A stretch of 64,000 bases of DNA from Sphingomonas echinoides ATCC 14820 (GCF_000241465.1 NZ_JH584235.1:830118-894117), one strand, 5' to 3'. Positions 45,601 through 55,875 are shown, counted from the first letter of the stretch. Numbers and translations: made by a program. Notes: a model not told the origin generated them from the sequence alone.

Positions 45601-46945
45601 ACGGCTGCATCTCGGGCAGATCCGCCGGACCAGCACATTTCGGCTGACGGCCCTCTTCGGGCTGGTGTTTGCTGTGGGCGTCATCGCGCTGCTTGGATTG
45701 ATCTACGGCCTGTCGGCGCGCGAGCTGACGCTGCGCACCGATCGCATCCTGCGGGTCGAAGCGCGCCGACTGCGCGCGAGTTCGCCCGAGACGCTGCCCG
45801 AACGGATCACCAGCGCGCTCGCCCACAGTACCAGCGGCCTCAACTATTTTGCGCTGCAATCGCGGAGCGGCGAACCGATCGTGGGCAACCTCACCATCGT
45901 TCGCAGCTTCCGCTTCGACCATCCCGTCAACATCGCCGCGCAACCCGGCGCGCATGGGCCGCTGCGCGTGCTGGCGATCGAAGCCCCAACCGGTGAGACG
46001 ATCCTGATCGCGCGCGACATCGCGCCGATCGTCGACCTGCGCCGCCGCATTCTCGAAATCCTCATCGGCAGCGGCATGGCGATCGTCGTGCTCGTGCTCG
46101 GGGCCGGCGTGCTGCTGAGCCTCGCGCCGCTGCGCCGCGTGCGCGACCTGCAGGCGACCAGCCGCGCGATCGCAGCAGGGCGTTTCGACTTGCGGATGCC
46201 GGTCAGCACACGCGGCGACGAACTCGACCTGTTCGCAGGCACGGTCAACACGATGATCGAGGAGGTCGAGCGTGTGGTGGCGCAGGTCAAGGGTGTGACA
46301 GATGCCGTCGCGCATGATCTGCGCACGCCGCTGGCGCATGTCCGCGGACAGCTCGAACGCGCCATTGCGCTGCCGGATGCGGACCCGCGCTCGGTCGCGC
46401 TCAACCGGGCCGCGATGGTCGATCTCGATCTCGTGCTCGAGCGGTTCGGCGCTTTGCTGCGCATCTCGCAGCTTGAGGCGAGTGGCCGCCAGGCGGGCTT
46501 TACGACTATACCGCTCGCGCCGCTGCTGGACAGCCTGTGCGAGCTCTACGAGCCGCTGGCCGAAGATGCGGGCGTCGCGCTGCGGCTCGGGCCGATCCCC
46601 GACGCGACGATCCGCTGCGATCCGCACTTGTTGTTCGAGGCGATCAGCAACCTGCTCGACAATGCGATCAAGTTCAGCCCTTCGGGCGGCGAGGTCGTGC
46701 TGGGGGCGTCGCTCGATCCCGAGGGGGTGAGCCTTACCGTGCGCGACACTGGGCGCGGTCTTGCCCCGCATGAACGCGCAGCGGCGCTGCGGCGCTTCTA
46801 TCGCGGGGTCGATGCGGCGGGAATCCCCGGCAGCGGGCTGGGCCTTTCCATCGTCGCGGCGATCGTCCATCTGCACGGCTTTACGCTCGAACTGGGCGAC
46901 GCCGCCCCCGGCCTGATCGTCCGGATTCGAGCCCCCGCCGCCTGA
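45590..46945 (+). CDS. Sensor histidine kinase
   Basis: 451-residue inner-membrane kinase. Two spans (about 18-40 and 155-178) bracket a periplasmic sensor region of roughly 110 residues. HAMP follows (SLAPLRRVRDLQATSRAIAA), then the H-box with His242 in AVAHDLRTPLAHVRGQLE, the N-box SNLLDNAIKFSPSGG, and DTGRG and GSGLGLSIVAAI in the ATPase domain. Partner of the response regulator with which it overlaps. The signal is unknown; the RND pump downstream suggests a toxic compound. Confidence 0.94.
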   Translation: MPIERLHLGQIRRTSTFRLTALFGLVFAVGVIALLGLIYGLSARELTLRTDRILRVEARRLRASSPETLPERITSALAHSTSGLNYFALQSRSGEPIVGNLTIVRSFRFDHPVNIAAQPGAHGPLRVLAIEAPTGETILIARDIAPIVDLRRRILEILIGSGMAIVVLVLGAGVLLSLAPLRRVRDLQATSRAIAAGRFDLRMPVSTRGDELDLFAGTVNTMIEEVERVVAQVKGVTDAVAHDLRTPLAHVRGQLERAIALPDADPRSVALNRAAMVDLDLVLERFGALLRISQLEASGRQAGFTTIPLAPLLDSLCELYEPLAEDAGVALRLGPIPDATIRCDPHLLFEAISNLLDNAIKFSPSGGEVVLGASLDPEGVSLTVRDTGRGLAPHERAAALRRFYRGVDAAGIPGSGLGLSIVAAIVHLHGFTLELGDAAPGLIVRIRAPAA

Positions 46946-46987
46946 GGTGAAATTCATTTAATTAGCGCTGCACTGCAACACGCATAA

Positions 46988-49900
46988 ATGGAGCCCCGTC
47001 TTTCCTCTGGAAACATCGGGTCCACCGTGCTGCAGATCGTCAAACTTGCCCTCAGCAAGCCCTATACCTTCGTCGTTCTGGCGATCCTGATCGTGTTGGG
47101 GGGATCGATCGCCTGGCTCGAAACCGCCACCGATATCTTCCCCGACATCAAGATCCCGGTGATCGCGGCGGTGTGGACCTATCGCGGCCTGCCGCCCAAG
47201 GACATGTCGGGCCGCGTCGTTTACTATTACGAGCGCTCGCTCTCCAGCACGGTCAACGATATCGACCATATCGAAAGCCAGTCGCTCAACGGCGTCGGCA
47301 TCGTGAAGATCTTCTTCCAGCCCGGCGTCGACATCCGCACCGCCTCGGCGCAGGTCACCGCAGCCTCGCAGACAGTGCTCAAGCAAATGCCGCCGGGCAT
47401 CACCCCGCCGCAGATCCTCAATTACAACGCCTCGACCGTCCCGATTTTGCAGCTCGCGCTGTCGTCGAAGGATCTGAGCGAGCAGAAGATCTACGACCTC
47501 GGCCAGAACTTCATCCGCCCAGCGCTCGCCTCGGTCCAGGGTGCGGCAATCCCCTCGCCTTATGGCGGCAAGGAACGCCAGATCCAGATCGATCTCGATC
47601 CCGCAGCGCTCCAGGCGCGGCACCTCTCGGCGGGCGATGTCGGTGCAGCACTTGCCGCGCAAAACCAGATCGTGCCCGCCGGCACCGCCAAGATCGGCCA
47701 GTACGAATATAACGTCCGGCTCAACAATTCGCCCGAACTGGTCGATCAGCTCAACGACCTGCCGATCAAGACCGTCGACGGGACGACGGTGTTCATGCGC
47801 GACGTCGCGCACGTCCGCGATGGCTCACCACCGCAGCGCAACGTCGTACGCGTCGATGGCGGCCGCGCGGTGCTGATGACAATCCTCAAATCGGGTGCAG
47901 CTTCGACCATCGCGATCGTCGACCAGGCCAAGGCGCTGCTGCCGGGGCTCAAGGCGACGCTGCCGCCCTCTCTCAAGGTCCAGCCGCTCTCGGACCAGTC
48001 GCTGTTCGTCAAGGCGGCGGTGTCGGGCGTGATCAAGGAAGGGGCGATCGCGGCGGCGCTGACCAGCATGATGATCCTGCTGTTCCTCGGCTCGTGGCGC
48101 TCGACCGTAATCATCGCCGCCTCGATCCCGCTCGCCATTCTTGCGGCAGTCGCCGGGCTGGCGGTGGTCGGGCAGACGCTCAACATCATGACGCTCGGCG
48201 GGCTCGCGCTCGCAGTCGGCATCCTGGTCGACGATGCGACGGTGACGATCGAGAACATCAACTGGCACCTCGAGCAGGGCAAATCGGTGCGCGATGCGAT
48301 CCTCGATGGCGCGCAGCAGATCGTCCAGCCCGCTTTTGTTTCGCTCTTGTGCATCTGCATCGCCTTCCTGCCGATGTTCTTCCTCCCCGGAATTGCGGGC
48401 TTCCTGTTCGCGCCAATGGCGATGGCCGTGGTGTTCGCGATGATCGCGTCGTTCATCCTGTCGCGCACACTGGTGCCGACGATGGGCAATTTCCTGCTGC
48501 GCGAACATGCCACGCCGCACACCGCAGAGATCATGGTGTCGCACGATGCCCGGACCGGCCGGGCGGAAACGCGCAACGTGTTCATCCGCTTCCAGAGCGG
48601 GTTTGAGCATCGTTTCGAAAGCGTGCGCGCTTATTATGTCGCGATCCTTGCCTTCGCCTTGGCGCGGCGGCGTGTCTTCGTGCCCGCCTTCATGGTCGTG
48701 GTGCTGCTGTCGTTCGCGCTGGTGCCGATGCTCGGCCGCAATTTCTTCCCGACGATCGACGCCGGGCAGATCAACCTCCACGTCCGCGCGCCGATCGGCA
48801 CGCGGATCGAGGAGACCGCCGCGATGTTCGACCATGTCGAGGACCGCATCCGCGCGACCATTCCCGCCGACGAACTGGTGTCGATCGTCGACAATATCGG
48901 GATGCCGGTATCCGGCATTAACCGCGCTTATTCGAACACCGGCGGCGTGGGTTCACAGGACGGCGACATCCTGGTCACGCTCGCCGAGAATCACGCACCG
49001 ACTGCTGACTATGTCCGGCGGCTGCGCGCAGCCTTGCCCGACGCCTTTCCCGGCTCGGTCTTCTCGTTCCTGCCCGCCGACATCATCAGCCAGATCCTGA
49101 ACTTCGGCGCGCCCGCCCCAATCGACGTGATGGTGACTGGCAGCGACAGCAAGCATGGCGAAGCCTATGCGCATCTGCTCGCCGAGCGGATGCGCCACAT
49201 CCCCGGCATCGCCGACGTCCGCGTGCAGCAGACCGAGGCCGCCCCCGAACTCGGCTTCGACGTCGACCGCGCGCAGGCCGATCGCGTCGGGATCACCGAG
49301 AATGACGTGACGCGCAGCCTCGCCGTCAACCTCGCGGGCAGCTCGCAGATCGCGCCCACTTTCTGGCTCAACCCCAAAAACGGGGTGTCCTACCCAATCG
49401 TCGTGCAGACGCCGCAATATCGCACCGGCTCGCTGTCGGACCTCCAGAACCTCCCAATCACCGGATCGGGCACCGGTGCCTATCAAATCCTCGGCGGACT
49501 CGGCACGCTCCACCGTGAGCCATCGCCCGCAGTCGTCACGCACTATGCGCTGCAACAGTCGTTCGACGTCTATGCGACGACCCAAGGGCGTGACCTCGGC
49601 GCGGTGGCAGGCGACATCCAAAAGGTGATCGATGGCACCAAGGCGGCGTTGCCCACCGGGTCGGCGGTGACCTTGCGCGGCCAGGTGCGGACGATGAACG
49701 CAGCTTTCTCGGGGCTCATCTTCGGCCTCATCGGGGCGATCGCGCTGATCTACCTGCTGATCGTCGTGAATTTCCAAAGCTGGGTCGATCCTGCCGTTAT
49801 CGTCTCGGCGCTGCCCGCCGCGCTCGCCGGGATCGTCTGGATGCTGTTCGCGACGCAGACCCCGTTATCGGTGCCCGCGCTGACCGGTGCCATCATGTGC

Positions 49901-50245
49901 ATGGGCGTCGCCACCGCCAATTCGGTGCTCGTCGTCAGCTTCGCGCGCGAGCGCCTGGCCGAGACCGGCGACGCGCTCCGCGCCGCCGCCGAAGCCGGTG
50001 CCACCCGCTTCCGCCCGGTGCTGATGACCGCGCTCGCGATGATCATCGGCATGGCGCCGATGGCACTTGGCCTCGGCGAAGGCGGCGAGCAGAATGCGCC
50101 GCTTGGCCGCGCGGTGATCGGCGGGTTGATTTGCGCAACGCTCGCCACGCTCGTCTTCGTGCCCGTCGTCTTCGCGCTCGCGCACCGCCGCGAGCGCCGC
50201 CCTACCCCAACCCCTTCGACAATCGGACAGCTCGCTCATGGATGA
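46988..50245 (+). CDS. RND efflux pump inner-membrane transporter
   Basis: 1085-residue proton-driven exporter with the 12-span RND plan and two large periplasmic loops. The N-terminal span LSKPYTFVVLAILIVLGGSI is followed by TATDIFPDIKIPVI. The TM4 region (about 412-422) has LVDDATVTIEN with the proton-relay Asp pair. A second half repeats the plan (FVPAFMVVVLLSFALVPMLG ... LIGAIALIYLLIVVNFQSWV). It resembles the broad HAE/MMPL-like drug and solvent pumps; no heavy-metal signature was recognised. Substrate unknown. It overlaps the adaptor gene by eight bases. Confidence 0.94.
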   Translation: MEPRLSSGNIGSTVLQIVKLALSKPYTFVVLAILIVLGGSIAWLETATDIFPDIKIPVIAAVWTYRGLPPKDMSGRVVYYYERSLSSTVNDIDHIESQSLNGVGIVKIFFQPGVDIRTASAQVTAASQTVLKQMPPGITPPQILNYNASTVPILQLALSSKDLSEQKIYDLGQNFIRPALASVQGAAIPSPYGGKERQIQIDLDPAALQARHLSAGDVGAALAAQNQIVPAGTAKIGQYEYNVRLNNSPELVDQLNDLPIKTVDGTTVFMRDVAHVRDGSPPQRNVVRVDGGRAVLMTILKSGAASTIAIVDQAKALLPGLKATLPPSLKVQPLSDQSLFVKAAVSGVIKEGAIAAALTSMMILLFLGSWRSTVIIAASIPLAILAAVAGLAVVGQTLNIMTLGGLALAVGILVDDATVTIENINWHLEQGKSVRDAILDGAQQIVQPAFVSLLCICIAFLPMFFLPGIAGFLFAPMAMAVVFAMIASFILSRTLVPTMGNFLLREHATPHTAEIMVSHDARTGRAETRNVFIRFQSGFEHRFESVRAYYVAILAFALARRRVFVPAFMVVVLLSFALVPMLGRNFFPTIDAGQINLHVRAPIGTRIEETAAMFDHVEDRIRATIPADELVSIVDNIGMPVSGINRAYSNTGGVGSQDGDILVTLAENHAPTADYVRRLRAALPDAFPGSVFSFLPADIISQILNFGAPAPIDVMVTGSDSKHGEAYAHLLAERMRHIPGIADVRVQQTEAAPELGFDVDRAQADRVGITENDVTRSLAVNLAGSSQIAPTFWLNPKNGVSYPIVVQTPQYRTGSLSDLQNLPITGSGTGAYQILGGLGTLHREPSPAVVTHYALQQSFDVYATTQGRDLGAVAGDIQKVIDGTKAALPTGSAVTLRGQVRTMNAAFSGLIFGLIGAIALIYLLIVVNFQSWVDPAVIVSALPAALAGIVWMLFATQTPLSVPALTGAIMCMGVATANSVLVVSFARERLAETGDALRAAAEAGATRFRPVLMTALAMIIGMAPMALGLGEGGEQNAPLGRAVIGGLICATLATLVFVPVVFALAHRRERRPTPTPSTIGQLAHG

Positions 50246-51392
50246 AGCCCTCGCCGCCACCCCGCCCAAGGGGCTCAAAACCGCCGGGATCGTCGCGCTC
50301 GTCGCCGCCGCCGGCGTGGTCGCCACCGGTACAGTCCTCCGCTTTCACGAAACCCGCGAAGCGCAGACCTGGTCCGACGCACGGTCGGTGCCGACGGTCC
50401 ATCTCGTCGCGATCACATCCTCGGCGGCGAGTGACACGCTCGCTTTGCCCGGTACGATGCAGGCCTGGAACATGGCCAAGCTCTATGCACGTGTCGGCGG
50501 CTATGTCAGCGGCTGGTACAAGGATATCGGCGCACCGGTCGCGGCGGGAATGCCGCTCGGTCGGATCGACACGCCCGAGCTCGACCAGCAGATCATCGCG
50601 GCGCGCGCTGCTTTGGTCAGCGCGCAGGCCCATGCCGGGCTCGCGCGCAGCACGGCGGCGCGCTGGAACGACTTGCTCACCGACAATTCGGTGTCGAAAC
50701 AGGAAGCCGACGAAAAGAATGGCGATCTCGCGGTGCGCAACGCCGCCGTCCTGTCGGCGCGCGCCGATCTCGGGCGGCTGCTCGCGCTGAAGACCTTCGC
50801 CACGGTGCGCGCCCCCTTTGCCGGGACAGTGACACTCCGCTCTGCCGATATCGGCGATCTGGTCGGGCCGGGCGCGACGGCGCAGCAACCGATGTTCGTC
50901 GTCGCCGACACCCGGCGAATCCGCATTTATGTCAACGTGCCGCAAAGCTATTCGGCGACGATGACGCCGGGGCTGCCCGCGACGCTGAGCGTGCCCGATT
51001 ATCCCGGTCGCAGCTTCACGGCGCACGTCGTCGGCAATTCGGGCGCGATCGCGCCTCAAAGCGGCACCTTCCAGGTCCAGCTCACCGCCGACAATCCCGA
51101 CGGCGCGCTGCGCCCCGGCGGCTTTGCACAAGTCAGCTTCAACGTGCGCGGGCAAACGCGGACGGTGCAAATCCCCTCGACCACGCTGCTGTTCCGCGCG
51201 CAGGGCACGCAAGTCGCGACGGTCGATGCCGCGCACCACATCCACCTCCAGCGCGTCACGCTCGGGCGCGATCTCGGCCCGACGGTCGAAGCGCTGTCGG
51301 GGCTCTCGCCGACGCAGAAAATCGTCGACAATCCACCCGATTCGCTCACCGATGGACAATTGGTGCGCGTGGACGGAGGCGCGCGTGGCTGA
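50238..51392 (+). CDS. RND efflux periplasmic adaptor (membrane fusion protein)
   Basis: 384 residues. One N-terminal membrane anchor (GIVALVAAAGVVATGTVL) precedes the lipoyl half-motif GYVSGWYKDIGAPVAAGMPL. A short helical hairpin and the second half-motif TVRAPFAGTVTLRSADIGD follow. The beta-barrel domain continues to about 330. It couples the transporter to the outer-membrane channel. Overlaps of eight bases at each end tie it to both partner genes. Confidence 0.94.
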   Translation: MDEALAATPPKGLKTAGIVALVAAAGVVATGTVLRFHETREAQTWSDARSVPTVHLVAITSSAASDTLALPGTMQAWNMAKLYARVGGYVSGWYKDIGAPVAAGMPLGRIDTPELDQQIIAARAALVSAQAHAGLARSTAARWNDLLTDNSVSKQEADEKNGDLAVRNAAVLSARADLGRLLALKTFATVRAPFAGTVTLRSADIGDLVGPGATAQQPMFVVADTRRIRIYVNVPQSYSATMTPGLPATLSVPDYPGRSFTAHVVGNSGAIAPQSGTFQVQLTADNPDGALRPGGFAQVSFNVRGQTRTVQIPSTTLLFRAQGTQVATVDAAHHIHLQRVTLGRDLGPTVEALSGLSPTQKIVDNPPDSLTDGQLVRVDGGARG

Positions 51393-52821
51393 CCGATTGC
51401 GCGCGGCGATTGCGGCGATCGCGCTGGCGAGCCTTGCTGGCTGTTCGTTCGCGCCGCCCTACCATCCGGCGATCACCCCGACGCCGCCCGCTTTCAAGGA
51501 AGCCGGGCCCTGGCAGCCTGCGGTCGCGACCGGCCCGATCGTGCCCGACGCGTGGTGGAGCGTATTCGCCGATCCAACGCTCGACGGTCTCGAACAGAAG
51601 ATCGCGACCGACAATCCGACGCTCGCGGGTGCGCTGGCCCGCTACGATGCTGCCCGCGCCTATCTCGGCCAGGCCCGCGTAGGCTTGCTCCCGCAGCTTG
51701 GTGCCGACGCCAGCGTCACGCGCAACCGCCAGTCTGACAACCGTCCGCTGCGCGGCAGCAACCAGCCGGACGTTTACGGAGCCAACACGATCGAGGCGGG
51801 CTTCGGCTACGAACTCGACCTGTGGGGTCGCGTGCGCAACAGCGTCGCTGCGGGCAAGGCCGAAGTGCAGGCCTCGGGCGACGATCTTGCCGCAATCCGG
51901 CTCAGCCTGCAGGCCGAGCTCGCCTCGGACTATATGGCGCTGCGTGGTCTTGACCGGCAGTCCGAGCTGCTCGTCCAGACTGTGGATGCCTTCGCCAAGG
52001 CTGATCATCTGATCGCGCGACGCTTCCAGGCCGGGATCGTCAGCGGGATCGAGACCAGCCGCTCGGGCGCACAACTGGCCGAGGCGCGCGCGCAGCTCGC
52101 CGACGTCGCGGCCGCGCGCGCTTTGACCGAGCATGCAATCGCGAGCCTGGTCGGAACGTCCGCCTCGGCCTTCACCATCACCCCGGCGACAACGCCATTC
52201 GCGATACCTGCAGTGCCGCTCGGCGTACCGGCAACCTTGGTCGAGCGCCGTCCCGACATCGCCGCCGCCGAACGCCGCATGGCCGCGGCCAATGCCGGGA
52301 TTGGCATCGCCAAGGCCGCCTTCTTCCCCGCGATCCGGCTTGGCGGAAGCGCGGGCTTCCAAGATACCGGGCTGCCGGGTCTGCTGTCTGCGTCGAACAC
52401 GATCTGGTCGATCGGGCCGAGCGCGGTGTTGAACCTGTTCGACGGGGGCCGCCGTCGCGCCGAACTCGCAGTCGCGCGCGCGCGCTGGGCGAGCGCCGCG
52501 GCCGACTATCGCGCGACCGTGCTGACCGCATTCCAGCAGGTCGAGGACAATCTCGCGCAGCTTCACCATCTCGGCGACGAAGCGGACGCCGAGAATGAGG
52601 CGGTGCGCCAGGCGGCGGCGACCGAGCGCCTTTCACTCAACCGCTACGACAAGGGTGCCGTCACCTATCTCGAGGTGTTCACCGCGCAAACCACGGCGCT
52701 TCGCACGCGCCGCGCCGCGCTCGACCTCGAGACACGCCGACTGCAAGCGAGCGTCCGCCTGATCCGCGCGCTGGGGGGCGGATGGTCGGCGCAACACGGT
52801 GGGGGCGCGGCATCGAGTTGA
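51385..52821 (+). CDS. RND efflux outer-membrane channel, OprM/NodT type
   Basis: 478-residue TolC-like lipoprotein channel. The GTG at 51385 is chosen because GGAGG lies ten bases upstream and it opens a lipoprotein signal (AAIAAIALASLAGC, lipobox LAGC), while longer frames lie inside the adaptor gene. Family marks include WWSVFADPTLDGLEQKIATD, FGYELDLWGRVRNSVAAG and VERRPDIAAAERRMAAANAG, repeated in the internal duplication. It is the last gene of the regulator-kinase-pump operon. Confidence 0.94.
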   Translation: MADRLRAAIAAIALASLAGCSFAPPYHPAITPTPPAFKEAGPWQPAVATGPIVPDAWWSVFADPTLDGLEQKIATDNPTLAGALARYDAARAYLGQARVGLLPQLGADASVTRNRQSDNRPLRGSNQPDVYGANTIEAGFGYELDLWGRVRNSVAAGKAEVQASGDDLAAIRLSLQAELASDYMALRGLDRQSELLVQTVDAFAKADHLIARRFQAGIVSGIETSRSGAQLAEARAQLADVAAARALTEHAIASLVGTSASAFTITPATTPFAIPAVPLGVPATLVERRPDIAAAERRMAAANAGIGIAKAAFFPAIRLGGSAGFQDTGLPGLLSASNTIWSIGPSAVLNLFDGGRRRAELAVARARWASAAADYRATVLTAFQQVEDNLAQLHHLGDEADAENEAVRQAAATERLSLNRYDKGAVTYLEVFTAQTTALRTRRAALDLETRRLQASVRLIRALGGGWSAQHGGGAASS

Positions 52822-53054
52822 CGCCTTATCCAGGCCGCGCCGGTTCGGCCGCGTGAAACGGTGAACACCGCGTGGCGTCCCTGTCCGCAGAGTCAGAATC
52901 CAAGCCGTCCAGAAATCCAGCGGCTCCTCAATTTCGGCGAAAACTCTGACTCAGAACGTCCCGGTTTCCGGGATCAGATCACCTTTTGCTGATGCTCCCA
53001 TTTCATCTCGCGCGGAGCGCGTGACGACTATTTCCGTGTCGGTGCGGTGGGAAG
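52822..53054. other. Gap between efflux operon and LysR gene
   Basis: 233 bases without a gene. AGAGTCAG near 52890 and CTCTGACTC near 52943-52951 form a loose inverted pair. The sequence looks unlike its neighbours (AATCCAGCGGCTCCTCAATT) and may be a decayed insertion, but no element is recognisable. Confidence 0.35.
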
Positions 53055-53984
53055 CTACGAGCGCGGTCCGGGGCGGCCGGTGGGTGCCCTGGCGGTCAGG
53101 TCCAGCCCTCCAAAATGGTCCCGCGCTGCCTCGACGAACGCCCGCACGTTCACCGATCCACGGCGGTTCGCCTGATAGACGAGATGAACCGGGACAGGAG
53201 GCGGTGCCGCATCGTCATGCAAGGATACCAGCGTGCCGGCAGCGATCGCATCGATCGCCTGATAGGACAGCACCCGCGCGATGCCCATGCCATCGACCGC
53301 GGCGGCGATGGCGGCGTCGGCGGTGTTGACGATCAGGCGCGGCTCGATCCGGATCGCCGGCTTGCCGGCCGGGCCGAACCGCCATTCCGGCGCACGGTCG
53401 ATCTCGGCGAACGAGATCAGGTCATGATCGTGCAGCGCGGGGATATTCGCCGGCATGCCGCGTGCGGCGAGATAGGCTGGACTGGCCACCAAGATACGAC
53501 GCACCTCGGCGACTTTGAGCGCATGCAGCGAACTGTCGGACAAGTCGCCAATCCGCACCGCCACGTCGATGCCCTCATCGACCAGCCGAACCACCCGGTC
53601 GATCAGCGTCAGCGAGACTCTAAGGGCGGGATGCGCGCGCAGCAGATGATTCACCAACGGCAGGATATGCAGCCGCCCGAAGGTGACCGGGGCGGTAATG
53701 ACCAGCGTCCCGCCCGGCGTGGCACCATCCCCTCGCAACGACAATGCGGCATCGTCGAGTTCGACCAACGCGGCGCGGCAGCGTTCCAGATAGGCGGCCC
53801 CCTCCTCGGTCAACCGCACCGACCGCGTCGTGCGGCGCAGCAGTGCCGTGCCCAGCGACGCCTCGAGCGATGCCACCGCGCGGCTCGCGGCGGTCGGTGA
53901 TATCCGCATCTGGCGCGCCGCCTCGGCGAAGCTCGCCAAATCGGCGACCGCGACGAAGGTGCGCAGCTCTTCCAGTCGGTCCAT
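53055..53984 (-). CDS. LysR-family regulator
   Basis: 309 residues. The N-terminal helix-turn-helix has LEELRTFVAVADLASFAEAA and ISPTAASRAVASLEASLGTA followed by LLRRTTRSVRLTEEG, the LysR signature. The C-terminal co-inducer domain is of the ordinary two-lobed type. The start MDRLEELRTF at 53984 is chosen; an upstream ATG adds 23 unlike residues. It is divergent from the AhpD-like gene (117 bases between), so that gene and the three that follow are its likely targets. Confidence 0.92.
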   Translation of the reverse strand: MDRLEELRTFVAVADLASFAEAARQMRISPTAASRAVASLEASLGTALLRRTTRSVRLTEEGAAYLERCRAALVELDDAALSLRGDGATPGGTLVITAPVTFGRLHILPLVNHLLRAHPALRVSLTLIDRVVRLVDEGIDVAVRIGDLSDSSLHALKVAEVRRILVASPAYLAARGMPANIPALHDHDLISFAEIDRAPEWRFGPAGKPAIRIEPRLIVNTADAAIAAAVDGMGIARVLSYQAIDAIAAGTLVSLHDDAAPPPVPVHLVYQANRRGSVNVRAFVEAARDHFGGLDLTARAPTGRPGPRS

Positions 53985-54100
53985 AATTATCCCGATATCC
54001 GCACCAGTGAAATGTATGATGAACGGATTATCACAATCCGCCAGGAATGACATCTTTACTGGGCGGGCGGCATCCAGCCGCCAGCATCGGAGAAGATCCC

Positions 54101-54646
54101 ATGTCCCGCCTCGCCATCCCCGCCCGTGAAGATGCCCCCGCCGCAGCGCAGCCGCTGCTTGCCGCCGTCGAGAAACAACTCGGCGTCGTCCCCAATCTGT
54201 TCCGCCTCGTGGCCACCAGCCCTGCCGCGCTTGAAGGCTATCTCGGCCTCAACGCCGCGCTCGGCCGCACGCTTGATGTCAAAACGCGCGAACGGATCGC
54301 CATCACCGTCGCCCAGGCCAATGGCTGCGACTATTGCCTGTCGGCGCACAGCTATCTCGGGCTGAACCTCGCCAAGATCGACGACGCCGAGATCACGCTG
54401 AACCGCGCCGGCCATTCGGGCGATGCCAAGGCCGATGCCGCGATCATATTCGCCCGTCAGGTCCTCGCCGCGCGCGGCAAGGTCAGCGACGCCGACATGG
54501 CGGCTGTCCGCCTCGCCGGCTTCAGCGAGGCGCAGGTGATCGAGATCGTCGCCTCGGTCGCGCTCAACGTGCTGACCAACTATATCAATAACGTCGCGGA
54601 AACCGACATCGACTTCCCCGTCGTCCTCACAGCGCAAGCTGCCTGA
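54101..54646 (+). CDS. AhpD-like / carboxymuconolactone decarboxylase family protein
   Basis: 181 residues. The active-site pattern of AhpD-like peroxidase-related proteins is complete: Cys76-x-x-Cys79 and His83 in ANGCDYCLSAHSYLG. VVPNLFRLVATSPAALEGYL and LNVLTNYINNVAETDIDFP also match the family. A thiol-peroxidase or disulfide-exchange role is likely. The ATG at 54101 has GGAGAAG nine bases before it. It is the first gene after the LysR regulator. Confidence 0.9.
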   Translation: MSRLAIPAREDAPAAAQPLLAAVEKQLGVVPNLFRLVATSPAALEGYLGLNAALGRTLDVKTRERIAITVAQANGCDYCLSAHSYLGLNLAKIDDAEITLNRAGHSGDAKADAAIIFARQVLAARGKVSDADMAAVRLAGFSEAQVIEIVASVALNVLTNYINNVAETDIDFPVVLTAQAA

Positions 54647-54652
54647 CCCCTT

Positions 54653-54692
54653 GCCGTCGGCGGGCTCCCCAACGCCCCCGCCCGCCGACGGC
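54653..54692 (+). terminator. Strong hairpin between AhpD-like and PNPOx-like genes
   Basis: GCCGTCGGCGGG (54653-54664) and CCCGCCGACGGC (54681-54692) are perfectly complementary. No T-run follows, so it may be a processing site or partial attenuator within the gene set. Confidence 0.55.
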
Positions 54693-54714
54693 ATCCTATG
54701 CTGCGGAACCGCTC

Positions 54715-55347
54715 ATGCCATATGGCTTTCTCGACATCGCGACCACGCCGAGCGTCCATGCCGCGCAAGTCGCCCATGGCAGCGCCGGACTGTACGAAAA
54801 GGTCGGAGCGAACCGCACGTTCGATCGCTTCGGCCCGGCTGAAGAAGCCTTCATCGCCGCGCGCGACAGCTTCTATCTGGCGAGCGTGTCGGAAACGGGC
54901 TGGCCCTATGTCCAGCATCGCGGTGGCCCGCCGGGCTTTGTCAAAATCCTCGACGACAAGACGCTTGGTTTCGCGGATTTCCGGGGTAACCGGCAATATA
55001 TCAGCCTGGGCAATACTGCGGTGAACGACCGTGTCGCGCTGATCTTGATGGACTATCCAGCGCGCAGGCGGCTGAAGCTCTACGCCCGGATCGAGGCGCG
55101 CGATCTTGCCGCCGACGCCGCCCTCGCGGAAAAGCTCACTTTGCCCGGCTATCGCGGCATACCCGAGCGTGCTTTCCTGCTTCATCTCGAAGCGTTCGAC
55201 TGGAACTGCCCGCAACATATCACACCGCGCTTTACCGAGAGCGAGGTCGCCGCCGCGGTCGCGCCGCTGCGCGCGCGCCTCGCCGAACTCGAAACCGAAA
55301 ACCAGGCGCTGCGCGACGCGCTCGCCCACCGTGGAGACTCGCTATGA
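54715..55347 (+). CDS. Pyridoxamine 5'-phosphate oxidase-like flavin-binding protein
   Basis: 210 residues. [20 protein letters not shown] and [20 protein letters not shown], then [20 protein letters not shown], fit the split-barrel flavin-binding fold of PNPOx-like proteins. A C-terminal helical tail ([20 protein letters not shown]) looks coiled-coil. These proteins often use FMN or F420-like cofactors with varied substrates, so the reaction is not predictable. Its stop overlaps the next start by four bases. Confidence 0.82.
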   Translation: MPYGFLDIATTPSVHAAQVAHGSAGLYEKVGANRTFDRFGPAEEAFIAARDSFYLASVSETGWPYVQHRGGPPGFVKILDDKTLGFADFRGNRQYISLGNTAVNDRVALILMDYPARRRLKLYARIEARDLAADAALAEKLTLPGYRGIPERAFLLHLEAFDWNCPQHITPRFTESEVAAAVAPLRARLAELETENQALRDALAHRGDSL

Positions 55348-55817
55348 CCGTAGAACTGCCCCGCGCCCCGCTGCCACCCTTTACCCGCGAGACCGCGCTG
55401 CTCAAGGTTCGCGCTGCGGAAGATGCCTGGAACAGCCGCGATCCTGAACGTGTCGCGCTCGCTTATACCGTGGACAGCGAGTGGCGAAACCGCGACCGGA
55501 TGCTCAGCGGGCGAGCCGAGATCATCGACCTGCTCACCGCCAAATGGGCGCGCGAGGAGGAGTATCGCCTGGTCAAGGACCTCTGGGCCTTCACCGACAA
55601 CCGCATCGCGGTCCGTTTCCAATATGAATGCCGCACCGAAGGCCAATGGTATCGCTGCTACGGCAACGAACAATGGGAGTTTGCCGAGAACGGCCTGATG
55701 CGCCGCCGCGAGGCCTCCGTGAACGACCTGCCGATCGCAGCAAGCGAGCGCCGTTTCCTATGGATCGCACCGGCCCCACGGCCCCTGGAGCATCCCGGCC
55801 TGGTCGGTGTGGACTGA
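55344..55817 (+). CDS. DUF1348 (NTF2-like fold) protein
   Basis: 157 residues. [59 protein letters not shown] and [15 protein letters not shown] match the DUF1348 family of NTF2-like proteins almost throughout. The family has no established activity. ATGA overlap with the PNPOx-like gene implies coupled translation. Cytoplasmic by sequence. Confidence 0.9.
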   Translation: MTVELPRAPLPPFTRETALLKVRAAEDAWNSRDPERVALAYTVDSEWRNRDRMLSGRAEIIDLLTAKWAREEEYRLVKDLWAFTDNRIAVRFQYECRTEGQWYRCYGNEQWEFAENGLMRRREASVNDLPIAASERRFLWIAPAPRPLEHPGLVGVD

Positions 55818-55875
55818 TCCCCTGAGCGCCACCCCGCCAGCACGCTCCAGCCAACACCGGAACAGGACAATGCCC

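Noticed and set aside
52822..53054. Insertion-sequence end or remnant
   Set aside because: Only a loose inverted pair is visible; no transposase fragment or target duplication could be shown.
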